Source: Flectobacillus longus | GTDB lineage: Bacteria; Bacteroidota; Bacteroidia; Cytophagales; Spirosomataceae | Direction of reading: 5' to 3' | Assembly (NCBI RefSeq): GCF_030056705.1 | Contig: NZ_JASHIC010000019.1 | Span: forward strand, 99,107-163,106 | DNA length: 64,000 nucleotides | Part shown: piece after piece, positions 53,315-61,621 of the stretch | Numbering within the stretch: the stretch's first letter is position 1 | Layout: each line of letters starts with the position of its first letter | The notes under the pieces: model-generated | Seen by the model: only the letters and a program-made list of their open reading frames with translations | Database searches by the model: none | What the model was told of the DNA's origin: nothing | Translations under genes and position numbers: made by a program

Positions 53315-53440
53315 AAAAAAGCCGATTGGTCTCTGCTAACATTAGTACCGAAATACCTCCATCACCGTACTTACAACGGCAAGCCAATCGGCAAGACCTT
53401 GCCGATTGGAGATATTTCGAAAATGTAAATAATGTTAGCA
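53315..53440 (-). ncRNA. Structured leader or small RNA candidate (three-way junction)
   Basis: Leftward RNA of ~125 nt. P1: 53430-53440 pairs perfectly with 53334-53344 (11 bp). P2: 53408-53419 pairs with 53349-53360 (12 bp, one G-U). P3: AATCGGCAA (53399-53407 side) with TTGCCGATT (53386-53394), GGTC loop. P4: CCGT/ACGG (53376-53379 with 53365-53368). After P1, CCAATCGGC (53321-53329) followed by six U can pair instead with the 3' arm of P3, forming a terminator-like alternative. The predicted transcript start falls at the first base pairs of P1. A riboswitch, attenuator or phage small RNA are the options. Confidence 0.55.
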
Positions 53441-53443
53441 CTG

Positions 53444-53473
53444 CAAATATACAAGGTTTCTGGTTTTCGCAAA
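53444..53473 (-). promoter_or_regulatory. Strong Bacteroidota-type promoter (TTTG-N18-TATATTTG)
   Basis: Read leftward: -33 TTTG (53470-53473), 18-bp spacer, -7 TATATTTG (53444-53451), an exact consensus match. Transcription starts near 53437-53440. The -33 lies within the T tract of the terminator of the preceding operon. Confidence 0.75.
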
Positions 53474-53477
53474 CAAA

Positions 53478-53510
53478 AAAACCTAACAAGCGTATAGCCT
53501 ATTAGGTTTT
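53478..53510 (-). terminator. Terminator of the capsid operon
   Basis: A 9-bp stem AAAACCTAA (53478-53486) with 53502-53510; read leftward it runs into TTTTTTTGTTTG. It follows the stop of the gene at 53515. Confidence 0.75.
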
Positions 53511-53514
53511 GATT

Positions 53515-53910
53515 TTATGCTTGAGTAGCTGGAGCTTCAGGAGGTGTTTGGTTTTCACCTGTTGGTGAGTCGCCTTCAGGAGCTGTAGCTTCTGGTGCTG
53601 GTGGAGTCTCGTCCTGTGCTGGTACCTCTTCTTGAACAGTAGTTGGTCTCATCGCTTCCAAACGCTGCTTCATTTCTTCCTGAAGCTGTTCTTGTTCTAG
53701 CCTTTTCTCTTCAGCTTTTTGCGATTCGATTTCCTCATCGCTCATGCCTTCATATACTTTGGTCGATTCTAGATACAGTTTGGTTTGCTTTAATTGGTTC
53801 TGAGCCAATGCCAACAACGATACCGCAAACTCTTTTCCATAGACACTCTCCAAGCTTTTTTGGGCTTTGGACACATCTGCCACCGCCTTTTCAATTTCCT
53901 TGATATTCAT
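53515..53910 (-). CDS. Coiled-coil protein with Pro/Glu-rich tail
   Basis: 131 residues. The N-terminal ~85 are helical (KEFAVSLLALAQNQLKQTKL), followed by a Glu/Gln coiled coil and a Pro-, Glu- and Thr-rich disordered tail (AQDETPPAPEATAPEGDSPT). Last gene of the capsid operon before its terminator. Possibly a head decoration or chaperone-like protein; not recognised. Confidence 0.5.
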   Translation of the reverse strand: MNIKEIEKAVADVSKAQKSLESVYGKEFAVSLLALAQNQLKQTKLYLESTKVYEGMSDEEIESQKAEEKRLEQEQLQEEMKQRLEAMRPTTVQEEVPAQDETPPAPEATAPEGDSPTGENQTPPEAPATQA

Positions 53911-53959
53911 TTTGATAAAGTGTTAATAGGGTGGGGTACCCCAAATAGACAACGATTTA

Positions 53960-54130
53960 CTAAGCTTCCTTAATGTACTGAAGGATGTTTTCATCCTTGG
54001 TCTTGATAAGACGCTCAGCATCTTCGTCGGTCATTTCTTCAGGGTCCAGAACAATAGTTCCGATACTGCTTTCAAACTTGAGCTTGCCCTTTTCGGGCAA
54101 GTTGACAAGTTTATATTTTTTTAGAGCCAT
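53960..54130 (-). CDS. Small phage protein
   Basis: 56 residues: MALKKYKLVNLPEKGKLKFE, then GTIVLDPEEMTDEDAERLIK and ILQYIKEA. A short beta-rich start and a helical end. The start is 27 bp downstream of the tail-tube-like gene. Small size and packing support a real gene in the capsid operon; function unknown. Confidence 0.55.
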   Translation of the reverse strand: MALKKYKLVNLPEKGKLKFESSIGTIVLDPEEMTDEDAERLIKTKDENILQYIKEA

Positions 54131-54156
54131 TTTAAAAATGCTAAAAGGTTAAACAC

Positions 54157-54852
54157 CTATACCAATACAGGTACGTTGACAGTTGGCCCCAAAATCGGAG
54201 GAGCAAGGTTCAAGCCATCAACTTCCATCTTGAGGGTAAATTCACGCTTGTCGCTACCTTTTAGCCCAGTAGTATGGGTTTCTTTCATCGAAAAACCATC
54301 TTCAGAGTGCGCATAAACGACCATTTGGTTATCGCCATGTTTGGCAATCAATACAAAACGCATATTTAGGTATTTACGCAAAGCCAACCATTGATCTGAG
54401 GCATAGCCCGAAACCTTACTTTCGGCCATGTGTTTATAAGATTGGTGTCCCTCGTCACCTTCCTTAGCGTAGTCCGCTTTGGCAGTGTTTGCCGTAAACT
54501 CTATTTCTGCAAAAGCCTTTCCTGGCTTGAGGGGAATCGTTCCGGTTAAATACCCATTGGCATCCACGTCGGATTCTTCTGGCCATGCACGGGTAAAGTC
54601 TTCGCAACTAGCTGCCAACCATTTTTTGTTTCCACCGGGATTGGTCTTGTTACACGGAGAACGCTTGACTGTGGTAAGCGAAAGACAAAAAAGCCAAGAG
54701 GGAGACAGCCCTACGGGACTCGCTTGAGCCATAGCCGAGGTAACAGCCCCAACCGCCAAAAGACCCTCGATAGGATTAGCGGTACTCATAAAGTCAAAGC
54801 CAAGGGCAAGAGCCATGACACTAAATGCAAAAATTAAAAGCTTTTGTTTCAT
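54157..54852 (-). CDS. Phage structural protein, possibly tail tube or head protein
   Basis: 231 residues. A hydrophobic N-terminal stretch is followed by SPVGLSPSWLFCLSLTTVKR and NPGGNKKWLAASCEDF, a pattern familiar from Bacteroidota phage structural proteins. The rest is beta-rich: GKAFAEIEFTANTAKADYAK, MRFVLIAKHGDNQMVVYAHS and EFTLKMEVDG. The C-terminal half resembles that of the protein at 60363-60872. It comes directly after the capsid gene; a tail tube or related particle protein is the best guess. Confidence 0.5.
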   Translation of the reverse strand: MKQKLLIFAFSVMALALGFDFMSTANPIEGLLAVGAVTSAMAQASPVGLSPSWLFCLSLTTVKRSPCNKTNPGGNKKWLAASCEDFTRAWPEESDVDANGYLTGTIPLKPGKAFAEIEFTANTAKADYAKEGDEGHQSYKHMAESKVSGYASDQWLALRKYLNMRFVLIAKHGDNQMVVYAHSEDGFSMKETHTTGLKGSDKREFTLKMEVDGLNLAPPILGPTVNVPVLV

Positions 54853-54869
54853 TGTATGGATTGAATTTG

Positions 54870-54892
54870 TGGGCTACTCATTCGGTAGCCCA
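54870..54892. other. Hairpin after the capsid gene
   Basis: TGGGCTAC (54870-54877) pairs with 54885-54892, 7-nt loop, no T tract. It may stabilise the abundant capsid mRNA rather than end it. Confidence 0.4.
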
Positions 54893-54941
54893 GTGTAGAA
54901 AATCGTTGTACAAGAGGTGCTTTTCGTCCTACAGCCTCTTA

Positions 54942-55952
54942 CTATTTGGAGTTCATCACAATCAGACGACCATCGGCATAGTCCACACCGCCTTCGCCGT
55001 CCAAGAAAATCTTGATGGCACGGTCTGCCTTTTCGACTTCCATCGATGCCACGTCTTCGGGCGCACCTTCAGGAGCCAAATAAAACAAGTTACCTGAAGG
55101 AGTCCAAAGGTGCTTGTCGGTACCATTGAACATCGGACGATATTTGATAGTAGTGTTTGGCAATAATACCAATTTCCAATTGTTACCATCCTTAAATACT
55201 ACTTGGTTACCTGCCGTAATTGGCAATGCCGAAACAGCATTGACCATCATCGCAAAGTGCTTGAATGGCATATAATACGTCGCATTCTCTTCCACATACT
55301 CCTGAAGTACCTCAGAACCTACAATGGCATCCACAATCTTTTGGATTTCGGACAAGATATTTGCTTGAGTAATAGTAGCCGCTGCCGTTACCATATTGCT
55401 TACAGGAATATCGCCAATACCGCCGTTACCTACCGTCAATACACCCTTGGTAACTTTAAAGCCTAAACCATCGAACAAGTTTACGCCACCAACGCCACCA
55501 GCCGCGTTGTACACACCTTTGTATAAGGCATTGGTCATATCGGCACCCGAACGAGCATAGATTCTACCCATGTAGTAGTTCATTGCCTCAAAAGAGTAGA
55601 TATCCGTTGGATCGGTTGGTTTTTTGTTTGCCAAATACGATTTTGACCAAGCATACAAGGTTAATTCGTCCAATTTCAAATCGGCTTTAAACGGTTTGAT
55701 TTCACCAATACGGCTGCTTAACGAAACAACATCATTGGTAAAATTGGTAGATCCTGTACGCCCAGGTTGTAAGATTGGCGAAACAGTGTCACGCACCAAT
55801 GGTACTTTGTCTTTGGTCGGGATAACCGTAAAGTCTCCATTACGTTTTTCGTCGAAACCATTAGACATTTTAAGCCCGAAAATGGTAGTGTAGTCTTTGA
55901 TATTGCGTTGAAGTTCAACGTGCAAATCACTGATTTTAAATGAAGAAGCCAT
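54942..55952 (-). CDS. Phage major capsid protein
   Basis: 336 residues with an HK97-like organisation by order of elements: N-terminal arm, GDFTVIPTKDKVPLVRDTVS, FKADLKLDELTLYAWSKSYL (spine-helix-like), and a C-terminal beta part (NGTDKHLWTPSGNLFYLAPE, then IKIFLDGEGGVDYADGRLIV). Order protease-scaffold-capsid is the main support. It builds the phage head. A small hairpin at 54870-54892 follows the gene. Confidence 0.75.
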   Translation of the reverse strand: MASSFKISDLHVELQRNIKDYTTIFGLKMSNGFDEKRNGDFTVIPTKDKVPLVRDTVSPILQPGRTGSTNFTNDVVSLSSRIGEIKPFKADLKLDELTLYAWSKSYLANKKPTDPTDIYSFEAMNYYMGRIYARSGADMTNALYKGVYNAAGGVGGVNLFDGLGFKVTKGVLTVGNGGIGDIPVSNMVTAAATITQANILSEIQKIVDAIVGSEVLQEYVEENATYYMPFKHFAMMVNAVSALPITAGNQVVFKDGNNWKLVLLPNTTIKYRPMFNGTDKHLWTPSGNLFYLAPEGAPEDVASMEVEKADRAIKIFLDGEGGVDYADGRLIVMNSK

Positions 55953-56020
55953 AAAGCTTATAAAGAATAAAAGGTGAAAAACTATTTTGAAAAGGCTTGC
56001 TTGTCAGAATACCACTAATG

Positions 56021-56569
56021 TCAGACCATATCTGACATTAGCTCAGGATACGCCTCTGACAAACGATTGATTTCGGCTACACGAGCCGCATCCTTTTCTG
56101 CTGTACGGCTTACTCTTTGATTGGTAGGAGGTACACCAGTGTTTTCAGTTTGGATGGCTACATTACGAGGACTCTGAGCAGTTCTAAACTCCGTCAGCTC
56201 TTTGTTATCGGCTTTCAAAGTTTGGTTTTCTGTTTTCAAGCTCTTTACCTCAGTTTGTAGTGCTGCCAATTGCTGTGCTATTGTTTCCAAACTCATTTGC
56301 TCGGTTGGTTTTGCTGAAGCTTGAGCTTCTGGCGCCACCGTTTGAGTTGTTGGAGCTGTTCCTTGAGGGGCGTTGCCTGTGTGAGCTTCTACGGTAGTGG
56401 CAGATGCTTGAGCATTTCCTTGAGAGCCGTTGGCCTCCAACATTGATTTAACGGTCTGTTCGTCAGCCGTCATTGCACTTTCGATATCCTTGGCCATGCT
56501 TTCATGTAGGTTTGGGTTACCTACTAATTTGCCCATAGCCTCACGAAGTTTTTTGAATTGAAAATCCAT
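56021..56569 (-). CDS. Putative capsid scaffold protein
   Basis: 182 residues. A helical N-terminus (MDFQFKKLREAMGKLVGNPN), a Gln/Ala/Thr-rich disordered middle, and a coiled coil (about 95-130: LAALQTEVKSLKTENQTLKA). C-terminal RLSEAYPELMSDMV. This make-up and its place between the S49 protease and capsid genes are typical of scaffold proteins that shape the prohead and are removed by the protease. Confidence 0.7.
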   Translation of the reverse strand: MDFQFKKLREAMGKLVGNPNLHESMAKDIESAMTADEQTVKSMLEANGSQGNAQASATTVEAHTGNAPQGTAPTTQTVAPEAQASAKPTEQMSLETIAQQLAALQTEVKSLKTENQTLKADNKELTEFRTAQSPRNVAIQTENTGVPPTNQRVSRTAEKDAARVAEINRLSEAYPELMSDMV

Positions 56570-56678
56570 AGGTATAAAATAGTTAAAAATGAAAATATCC
56601 TGAAATAGAAATTAGCTTGTAAATCATAGAATAAACCTTTGAAGATTCACAATTCACAATTCACAACTCACCATTGTT

Positions 56679-57599
56679 CTATGCACCACGCTTGTACTGA
56701 ATACCCAATACATCGGCACGTTTAAGGGCATCCATAAATGGCAGAATCCCGTCCACGAAGCCCATTTTAACAGCTTCTTTTCCGTAGAAAATACCACCTC
56801 CTGGGTCTTCGGTTAGGCCTGTACGTTTGGCTTGAACTTCCCCTAAAAATACCTTACGAGCGTTATCCACCAATTGCTGTTCTTGTTGAAGTGCCTTTTG
56901 TTGCATTTCACCACCAAATGGCTCAAGTCCGCTCAGAGGGTTTTTATCTTCAGCACCTTTACTACGAATAATCGCGTATTTCTCTCCAGCCTTTTCGTTG
57001 GCCTCTGATACATCACGATAAATAGACATAATACCGATGCTGCCCACGGCTGTAAACTCATTTTCGATATAGCATTCTTTACATTGCGACAAATACCAAA
57101 ACGCCGCAGATGCTGCCATATTCGAACCCCATCCAAGGATTGGTTTGGGCGATGTGCGGATGGTTGCTGCCAAACCTTGCGCACCATTCACGGCACCACC
57201 GGGACTGTCTATTCGCAAGAGCATAGAGTTGACCAAGGGATTACCATTACAGATATCTATCTGTTGGGCCACCCACTCCGTACCATCCTGATACCAATCC
57301 GAATAGCGCTGTGTAGCGCCTCTAATGGTAATCATGGCGACAAGTCCATCTTTGCCCTCGGCAGTCTGTATGCCAAGCCATCCGAGTTCTCGTTGGGTAT
57401 AATTATTGATTTGAGCAGATGCAAACATCTTGACAGGCTCTTTGGTGATCTGACGAGTTTCGGTTACCTGCCCAGCCTTGTGAGATTGCAAAAATTGGAG
57501 ATAAGTAAACGTGTCTATTGCTAGGGGTTGTCCGATTAAATGTAACATAGGTGTAAAACGTAGTACTTTTAAGTTTTCTTCAGGGCGAAATTGTGCCAA
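56679..57599 (-). CDS. S49-family head maturation protease
   Basis: 306 residues, or 289 if Met at 57548 (MLHLIGQP) is the start. SppA/ClpP-like fold: RIDSPGGAVNGAQGLAATIR, then GSNMAASAAFWYLSQC with the expected catalytic Ser (~160), and VGSIGIMSIY. GEVQAKRTGLTEDPGGGIFY leads to the end. It would digest the scaffold and trim capsid subunits. Operon with scaffold and capsid genes. Confidence 0.85.
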   Translation of the reverse strand: MAQFRPEENLKVLRFTPMLHLIGQPLAIDTFTYLQFLQSHKAGQVTETRQITKEPVKMFASAQINNYTQRELGWLGIQTAEGKDGLVAMITIRGATQRYSDWYQDGTEWVAQQIDICNGNPLVNSMLLRIDSPGGAVNGAQGLAATIRTSPKPILGWGSNMAASAAFWYLSQCKECYIENEFTAVGSIGIMSIYRDVSEANEKAGEKYAIIRSKGAEDKNPLSGLEPFGGEMQQKALQQEQQLVDNARKVFLGEVQAKRTGLTEDPGGGIFYGKEAVKMGFVDGILPFMDALKRADVLGIQYKRGA

Positions 57600-57618
57600 A
57601 TAATCTTAAGTCAAAAGG

Positions 57619-58017
57619 TTAGAATTTAGGTGCTCTCCAAGCCTTTCGACCAAACCACCGTACCATCAAATACATGATATAATGGCGCAAAGCGTTTTTG
57701 GGGTCTACCCGATTAGCCAAAAATAGGAACTGTTCGTCCGCAAACTTTCGAGCCGCTTTTTCGCCTATTTCCTTTTGTCGGTACTGAAGGTCATACAAAA
57801 AATCATGCACCACAGCCGCTCGGTTGTATTTGCCGATGGGCGGAAAAGCTGACCACAAACATCTGGGTACACTAGCAAAGTCGGTTACATAACCCGCATT
57901 GATAATGAGTTTGGTACCATCGCTCAAGTGTTCCTCCAGTGGTTCATAAAGCTCCCACCAATCCGCTTTGTCGGTGGGAGCTTCACGATACTTGACAATC
58001 AATGGACTATTCGACAT
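57619..58017 (-). CDS. DUF1353 family phage protein
   Basis: 132 residues from MSNSPLIVKYREA; this start (58017) overlaps the upstream gene by 11 bp, while the longer frame from 58080 would overlap by 74. The family signature is seen as VTDFASVPRCLWSAFPPIGK followed by YNRAAVVHDFLYD and a C-terminal helix pair. DUF1353 proteins are frequent in phages and gene transfer agents near structural or lysis genes; their biochemical role is not settled. Confidence 0.85.
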   Translation of the reverse strand: MSNSPLIVKYREAPTDKADWWELYEPLEEHLSDGTKLIINAGYVTDFASVPRCLWSAFPPIGKYNRAAVVHDFLYDLQYRQKEIGEKAARKFADEQFLFLANRVDPKNALRHYIMYLMVRWFGRKAWRAPKF

Positions 58018-58426
58018 CAGTAACCGAAAGTCTGAAATCTGCCAAACTTCCTTCAAAGCCAAATCCTTGAAGGGCTTCATTGATAGCCACTAACAATTCG
58101 GCTTGTTTGGTAGCTCTGTATTGTTCGATAAGCAGATACAGCGCAAACGGAATCACCTTAGAGCCGTTATCGAAATTTACTGGAGTAGTAAAATTCGCAA
58201 TGGATTCCTCCAATACAGGTTTACCCGATTTCAAGACTGGAGCACCCGTTTCAGAGTCAAGTTTCGGAACCATCTTGATGTACTTTTCGCAAAGGATTTC
58301 GAATTGGATTTCGCAAAACTTTTCGCCCTCAAGCTCAAACATATCACGTTTGAGCGAGTAGCGCATGGAGGTCGGAATTACCGATACTTTGTAAGGTACC
58401 GCAATGTTGATGGTGGCACGTTTCAT
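58007..58426 (-). CDS. Hypothetical phage protein
   Basis: 139 residues, beta-rich N-terminus (MKRATINIAVPYKVSVIPTS) and helical C-terminus (LLIEQYRATKQAELLVAINE). Not recognised. It lies between the fibre-like and DUF1353 genes. Confidence 0.5.
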   Translation of the reverse strand: MKRATINIAVPYKVSVIPTSMRYSLKRDMFELEGEKFCEIQFEILCEKYIKMVPKLDSETGAPVLKSGKPVLEESIANFTTPVNFDNGSKVIPFALYLLIEQYRATKQAELLVAINEALQGFGFEGSLADFRLSVTDVE

Positions 58427-58479
58427 AATAAGTGTTGAATTAAAAGGTATAGAGCTGGCCTAATGAGCCAGCTCAAAGA

Positions 58480-60348
58480 TTAGTTTTCGTAGACTGGAGT
58501 AATGGCGTAGGTGAGCGTCTTACCCAATGGCGCCGTAAAGGTCAAAGCGTTATCCGTTCCAGCGGTACAGCTTGAGGCAGGTTGAGCCGTGATAGTCACG
58601 CCTGAGCTATCAACAATTTCAAAAGTAAAATCATAGTCTCGGCGAATGTTTCTGGTTACTGATGCACCTGTGCCGTCTACGCTGAATTCTTGACGGGATT
58701 TGGCACGTAAAAGCGTTTCAGGTCTCAAAAAAGCGCAACCTCCCAAGTCTCCATTGGTTGGCATCTGTGTAGGATTTCTCCCTACAAGTGTACTATTTTT
58801 AGCCATTAACTGAATAACAGAATTATCTAATCTTTTTGGCCAAAAAGCAATTTGACGAATGATTCCATTGACATCCTCAATTCTAAAAGCATTAATATTT
58901 TTAGGAATTGAAGGTGTAATGTCAAAGCTCGCATTTGAGTTATTGAAAATTTTCGCATCGCCAGCTTTCCAAGTCATAATATTAGTAAAGAAGTTACCAG
59001 CTGGCACAGAAAAACCAGCAGGGCTTTGTGAAACTCCATCAACATAAATGGCATTAGTCATATCGGTATCTGCTAACAAGTTGGTCAATCGTATAGAATT
59101 TTGACCAGTCGTGTTGGGACCAATAAAAGTCCAATAACTAGGATAGGCTCCATTGGTAAAGCCCTTATATGCTGAACATAACAATGTGCCTTCAGTTACA
59201 TTTGGGAAATATTCAGCAAAAAGAGCCCCTTCAATGATGACTAAATCGGTTTCTCTCAATACAGCGACATCATTAGTAGGAATATAAGTTGAAGCAAAAT
59301 TTCCCTCTTCAAACTGAAATCCAAAAACTAATGCTCCAGATACGCCATCCCCTGTATAACTTGGCGTATTATTTTGACTCAGTTGTACATTCAAACCACT
59401 TGAGCCCGAAACAGATGCTACTTGAGTAAGTGCAACTCTATACCAACCATTATTGTAGGCTTCAATTGTTGGGTTCTTTGAACAGTTGCTAAATGAAACA
59501 ATACTTCCTGTCCCCAAATCGACCAAGGCACTAGGGTTACTCCCACCATATATAGCAGTGTTCGACATCTGAATCATTACAAAAGAACGCTCAGCAGCCT
59601 TCACAAAAATACTTGCTGTATATTTCACATTGGCACTTACAGGCACATCGCCTTTTCCTATTTGATGCGAACTGTTGGCAGTGGTATCTTCAATTACCTT
59701 CGTAGCAAAAGTAGCATCAGGAGCAAGCTCCGCCGAGGTCATAATTGAACCTCTGGTCTTTGTCCACGACGCATGGGTGAAGGTATTAGAATAGGTAGCC
59801 AAATTGGTTTTTCGAGTCTCTTGAATTACTCCCAGACTTTCTTTAGTTACTGGATGATAGGTGTATCTTAATTTTCGGGCTTGAGCAACTCGAATGATGC
59901 CATTGCGGTCGACATAAGTACCAATCGTAGTCCGAGAGGATTGGATTCTAGGGTCCATAAATCTAGCATTGGCAAAATCAAAAAGTACGCTTGGTCGTGT
60001 TGTAGCACGAATAAAGGAACTATCGAAGCCATCAATTTTCCCCCTAGTCTCATTCAAGTGTTTCCCCACCGTATTAGCAGGATAGTCCGTTTTTACTGGA
60101 TTATGAGTGATTTCCTCTGAGGCATAGGCATGAATCAAGGAAGGATCGATTTGACTAGGAGCATAGGAGTCGCCAACGGTTGTGTACGTAGTGTACAAGA
60201 AGTCCCGAAGCTCGTCTTCGGTATTGTAGATTTGGACAAGGGTTTCTTGAGAAAGATTATTACTCAAGATAATCCCATTGTAGGAGTTGCTAGATTGTAC
60301 AGCGATTTTGCCGTTATATTCGGGTTTTACCCGTACTACCATTGCCAT
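58480..60348 (-). CDS. Large phage protein with carbohydrate-binding-like/fibre domains
   Basis: 622 residues. Residues ~185-370 (RKTNLATYSNTFTHASWTKT ... ANVKYTASIFVKAAERSFVM ... GFQFEEGNFASTYIPT) match the jelly-roll domain common in phage head- or tail-fibre proteins. The following part (SAYKGFTNGAYPSYWTFIGP) resembles LamG-like lectin modules. It is a good candidate for a receptor-binding or particle-surface fibre. Directly downstream of the gene at 60363. Confidence 0.6.
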   Translation of the reverse strand: MAMVVRVKPEYNGKIAVQSSNSYNGIILSNNLSQETLVQIYNTEDELRDFLYTTYTTVGDSYAPSQIDPSLIHAYASEEITHNPVKTDYPANTVGKHLNETRGKIDGFDSSFIRATTRPSVLFDFANARFMDPRIQSSRTTIGTYVDRNGIIRVAQARKLRYTYHPVTKESLGVIQETRKTNLATYSNTFTHASWTKTRGSIMTSAELAPDATFATKVIEDTTANSSHQIGKGDVPVSANVKYTASIFVKAAERSFVMIQMSNTAIYGGSNPSALVDLGTGSIVSFSNCSKNPTIEAYNNGWYRVALTQVASVSGSSGLNVQLSQNNTPSYTGDGVSGALVFGFQFEEGNFASTYIPTNDVAVLRETDLVIIEGALFAEYFPNVTEGTLLCSAYKGFTNGAYPSYWTFIGPNTTGQNSIRLTNLLADTDMTNAIYVDGVSQSPAGFSVPAGNFFTNIMTWKAGDAKIFNNSNASFDITPSIPKNINAFRIEDVNGIIRQIAFWPKRLDNSVIQLMAKNSTLVGRNPTQMPTNGDLGGCAFLRPETLLRAKSRQEFSVDGTGASVTRNIRRDYDFTFEIVDSSGVTITAQPASSCTAGTDNALTFTAPLGKTLTYAITPVYEN

Positions 60349-60362
60349 AGGAGTATAAAAAT

Positions 60363-60872
60363 TTATAAGGTGACAAACTGAGAATTGACAGTAAAAAGAG
60401 AAATCCCATCCGTATAATAGGATGGAGCTGGAGTGAGTGTAGAAAACTGCACTTGCCAGGTGTTGGTAGATTCTTTGTTGATACCTACCAATTTTAAAGG
60501 CTGTTTGAGCGTACCAATAACTTTACACGTGCCGTTTTTGTCTTTTATCAGTGCTATGAGCTTTTTGCCTCTGTAGGAGTTGATGGCTATAGTCTGTTCT
60601 GTTGAATCACGAGGTACTTCAATATCAATCGTTCCTCTAAAAGCCTCCCCATGTTCGGTGGTCTCTGAGGGTTCGGAGTACATCCCATTCACAAAAGGAA
60701 TGCTAACCACATCGCTTGCACTGGTGACTTCAATTCCTCCCAAGGGAATACTCCATAAGCCTTTATTTACCTTGATTCCATGAACACTATCAACAAGAAT
60801 AAGCCTGAGCTGTCGGAGCCCAGACGCATTACTTTTGCCATTGATAGACTTGGTGCCAATAAGTGCATTCAT
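60363..60872 (-). CDS. Phage structural protein (tube-like fold suspected)
   Basis: 169 residues, beta-rich: SASDVVSIPFVNGMYSEPSE, RGKKLIALIKDKNGTCKVIG, TNTWQVQFSTLTPAPSYYTD. Similar in layout to the second half of the protein at 54157-54852, which suggests two related particle proteins. First gene of the structural operon after the terminator at 60934-60972. Confidence 0.5.
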   Translation of the reverse strand: MNALIGTKSINGKSNASGLRQLRLILVDSVHGIKVNKGLWSIPLGGIEVTSASDVVSIPFVNGMYSEPSETTEHGEAFRGTIDIEVPRDSTEQTIAINSYRGKKLIALIKDKNGTCKVIGTLKQPLKLVGINKESTNTWQVQFSTLTPAPSYYTDGISLFTVNSQFVTL

Positions 60873-60933
60873 GGCTCAAATCTATGTTCAAAAAATCGAA
60901 AATGTTAGGATAGAAATAGAGGATCTACCAACA

Positions 60934-60972
60934 CCAAAAAGCCCCCATACACGATGTACGAGGGCTTTTTGG
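60934..60972. terminator. Bidirectional terminator
   Basis: CCAAAAAGCCC (from 60934) pairs with GGGCTTTTTGG (ending 60972). It lies between the leftward genes 61043-61507 and 60363-60872. Confidence 0.8.
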
Positions 60973-61042
60973 TAAGTTAATCTAGTGGATTATAGATGAC
61001 AATATGCCTAATTCATTGAATAGGTCTGAAACCTAATGAAAA

Positions 61043-61507
61043 CTACCCCAACTTTTTTTCCAATTTTCTTCGCTGGTAGGATTGGTGATTGCGCCACATT
61101 TGGCGTAAACGTTCGGCAATTTTGCCGTCGTCCTCGATAGCATACTTATCCATAAAGTTTTCGACAGCGTTGTAGTCACTTACGCCAAGCTCCACAAAAA
61201 CTTCACAGTGCGCCAAAAATATCTCTCTGAAATGGAATTCCAAAGCTTGTACAAATAATAATACTTTGGCAGGGTGTAGAAAGTGATTCTTGAGCGAGTC
61301 GGGTAGTAGTAGTGTTACCAATGTACTTTCGTCGTGTTCGGTTCTGGGCAAGCTATGAACATAACCAATCTTCTGACAACCCAATTCGGTGAGTTTTCCT
61401 AAGAAACTTCTACGAGTCAGGTCAATTACAGACGTATCGTCACCATAGCGGCTTATCACAAACTTTCTTACATGAGGTTCCTTGATACTTATTTTGGTTT
61501 TGAGCAT
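61043..61507 (-). CDS. Hypothetical phage protein beside the hexamer cluster
   Basis: 154 residues. ISRYGDDTSVIDLTRRSFLG at the N-terminus, a middle region with many His and Phe (LFVQALEFHFREIFLAHCEV), and a basic helical end (RLRQMWRNHQSYQRRKLEKK). Not recognised. Alone between a terminator and the TGTAAC cluster; a regulator or replication-linked function is possible from position only. Confidence 0.5.
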   Translation of the reverse strand: MLKTKISIKEPHVRKFVISRYGDDTSVIDLTRRSFLGKLTELGCQKIGYVHSLPRTEHDESTLVTLLLPDSLKNHFLHPAKVLLFVQALEFHFREIFLAHCEVFVELGVSDYNAVENFMDKYAIEDDGKIAERLRQMWRNHQSYQRRKLEKKLG

Positions 61508-61621
61508 CTGATTAATTGTGATTTTGTACTTTTCTAATAAATTCGGAGGGTGCGATTGGCATTTCGGGTGTTTTGAATCCCAAGGGTAGAGTTGAGTTTC
61601 AATGCAAAATCGCTGTGTTTT
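61508..61621. other. Intergenic, no gene seen
   Basis: Upstream region of the leftward gene; no TAnnTTTG box was found in the leftward direction. Confidence 0.35.

Noticed and set aside
53384..53409. Palindrome CCAATCGGCAAG...CTTGCCGATTGG as a simple terminator
   Set aside because: No T tract follows in either direction and its flanks pair in larger helices; it is better explained as P3 of the leader structure.
56645..56672. Tandem ATTCACA-like repeats as a possible CRISPR or iteron
   Set aside because: Only three short imperfect units without spacers; similar tgaattgtgag words occur in other intergenic regions here (8,617; 22,470), so it is low-complexity sequence.
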